Assembly: GCF_035712445.1 (NCBI RefSeq)
Contig: NZ_DASTAT010000139.1
Location: 1 to 59,822 of the forward strand
Reading direction: 5' to 3'
DNA: 59,822 nt
Origin: Oligoflexus sp.
GTDB lineage: Bacteria > Bdellovibrionota_B > Oligoflexia > Oligoflexales > Oligoflexaceae
Shown piece after piece: positions 58,720-59,822 of the stretch. The position numbers and the translations under genes are program-made. Position 1 is the first letter of the stretch. Every line of letters begins with the position of its first letter. The notes under the pieces were generated by a model. The model did no database searches. It was not told the DNA's origin and saw only the letters and a program-made list of their open reading frames with translations.

Positions 58720-59822
58720 TTAGAAACGAATCGTGAAGCTGCCTTCTTTCATGTAGAAGTAGCTCGATGTAATCAGCCCTTCCCGGAATTTCAGGTTGGC
58801 CTTGATCTCTTCCAGAGGCGTGCCTTCCACCTTCACAAAAGTCCAGGTGCAGGCATCCACTTCCTTCGTGCAGTCGATCGTGGGCTGCAGGATATCAGGG
58901 CGATTTTCCAGAGTCAGGATCATCCGTTCCGTAAAATAAAAGCGGGCTTTGGCCGCCGAAGTCAGCGGATTGAAATGATCCGCATAACGCAGCGTGATCG
59001 ACCAGCTGCCATTGCCTTCCTTCACCGCCGGCACCACAAGGTCCGCTTTCAGACTGAGCGGCTGGAACGGATTCAGAGTCAGAATCGCTTTATTCGAGCG
59101 CTTGCCTTCCTTGCCGATGGTAAAGGGCAAGGCTACGCTTTGGCCCACAGTCAAAGGCTTTTCCAACTTCAGGACGACCTGGAAGCCGCGATAGGTTGGG
59201 GAAACCTTGACGACCGTCATCCCTTCCTGGGGTTCGAGGTGAAAACTGTGGCTCGATGCCTCCGTGGCAGGAACGTCGGCAATGAACTGGTTCACTTCCG
59301 CCGGAACCGAGACAGTCGCAGAGGCTGCGAAAGGATCAGGATAAACAAGAGTCAAGGGATTCAGATAACTCATATTCCCGGCATCGTCCAGCAAGCGGTA
59401 TCTCAGGTTGCTATCGGTCCGTTCACCACGCACACGGAAGCTGCAGCTGCCATCATCCGCGCAAGGAACTTCAACCAGAGCCGTTCCTTCGATTGCGGTA
59501 CCATTCAGAACATTCTTATTGATGGCTTCAACCTGCAGGCGACGGGCTTTGACATCACCATCGTAACCCATTCCCGCCCCCGGTTTCAGAGTGACTTCAA
59601 ATTCCTCGGTGCCATTGGCTTCGAGTTTGATCAGGGAAAGGTTCGGCAGCATGCTCGAGAATTTTTCGCGAATCAGTCGCGAGCGGATCACAGGACTTTC
59701 ACCCCGTGCATTGAGGATCTTCATTTCAATATCGAGGTAACCCGCGTCGCTGCGGAAGATGCCCTGGATGCTGCAAAGGCCCTGGCTGTCACAGGGGACT
59801 TCCACGGCCCCTGTATCCATGA
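58720..59822 (-). CDS. Large surface or secreted beta-rich protein, N-terminus outside window
   Basis: At least 366 residues; the frame runs off the window end and the first Met at 59820 has no signal peptide, so the start lies beyond. The visible part is beta-rich with repeated Ig-like or Big-like modules: similar segments VEVPCDSQGLCSIQGIF and VEVPCADDGSCSFRVRG each hold a Cys pair, probable repeats about 110 residues apart. Several Cys pairs suggest disulfides. No catalytic motif was seen. It could be an adhesin or structural surface protein. Confidence 0.6.
   Translation of the reverse strand, partial: MDTGAVEVPCDSQGLCSIQGIFRSDAGYLDIEMKILNARGESPVIRSRLIREKFSSMLPNLSLIKLEANGTEEFEVTLKPGAGMGYDGDVKARRLQVEAINKNVLNGTAIEGTALVEVPCADDGSCSFRVRGERTDSNLRYRLLDDAGNMSYLNPLTLVYPDPFAASATVSVPAEVNQFIADVPATEASSHSFHLEPQEGMTVVKVSPTYRGFQVVLKLEKPLTVGQSVALPFTIGKEGKRSNKAILTLNPFQPLSLKADLVVPAVKEGNGSWSITLRYADHFNPLTSAAKARFYFTERMILTLENRPDILQPTIDCTKEVDACTWTFVKVEGTPLEEIKANLKFREGLITSSYFYMKEGSFTIRF

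Overview
The window reads as chromosome of a free-living Gram-negative bacterium. It has signal peptides, lipoboxes, an outer-membrane TolC-type channel, a MacAB-type pump, FabA, c-type haem proteins and many unorthodox two-component proteins. Base composition looks mid-to-high 50s % G+C by eye. The mix suggests a Bdellovibrionota/Oligoflexia-like or deltaproteobacterial-grade organism, but this is a guess from gene content. No rRNA, tRNA, CRISPR array, transposase or integrase was seen.

Layout. 1-3.6 kb: a glycoside hydrolase pair (GH5-like with a DUF5060 domain, then GH125). 3.7-7.6 kb: small RRM RNA-binding protein, response regulator, M16 peptidase, J-domain protein and ribbon-helix-helix protein. 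7.6-13.9 kb: SNF2 helicase with SWIM finger, then a REC-TPR protein translationally coupled to a CheA-like kinase. 13.9-19.1 kb: GH36 alpha-galactosidase and a self-sufficient CYP102-type P450-reductase fusion.

19.1-27.4 kb is the most unusual stretch. An approximately 8-kb block (frameshifted PAN-domain relic, spinster-like MFS transporter, M28-like secreted protein, secreted GH94-like protein, lipoprotein hydrolase) lies between two direct copies of a 280-bp sequence. The first copy is the 3' end of the CYP102 gene; the second is a decaying fragment of it. This looks like an inserted island or the remains of a large duplication.

27.5-32.3 kb: DUF493 protein and a complete branched-chain amino-acid-type ABC transporter in which LivM and LivG are fused. 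32.3-38.2 kb: lipid-linked saccharide flippase, 7TM-DISM/SpoIIE phosphatase, enoyl-CoA hydratase and a membrane kinase-like protein lacking the phospho-accepting histidine. 38.7-42.5 kb: a four-gene exported operon (haem c protein, lipoprotein, Tat-exported DUF1501 protein, haem c lipoprotein). 42.5-45.9 kb: MsrB-MsrA fusion and a three-gene fatty-acid operon (FabA, His-less hotdog protein, variant ketoacyl synthase). 46.0-50.3 kb: TolC-MacA-MacB efflux operon. 50.4-53.2 kb: OsmC protein, Hpt-REC-hemerythrin protein and an XRE regulator. 53.2-59.8 kb: metal and redox proteins (PHM-like copper monooxygenase with cytochrome c, radical SAM/SPASM, cytochrome P460, cupredoxin), a beta-barrel, a NUDIX hydrolase and two secreted proteins of unknown role, the last cut by the window edge.

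Best candidates for something undescribed are the repeat-flanked 8-kb block, the haem c/DUF1501/lipoprotein operon, and the Hpt-REC-hemerythrin protein.
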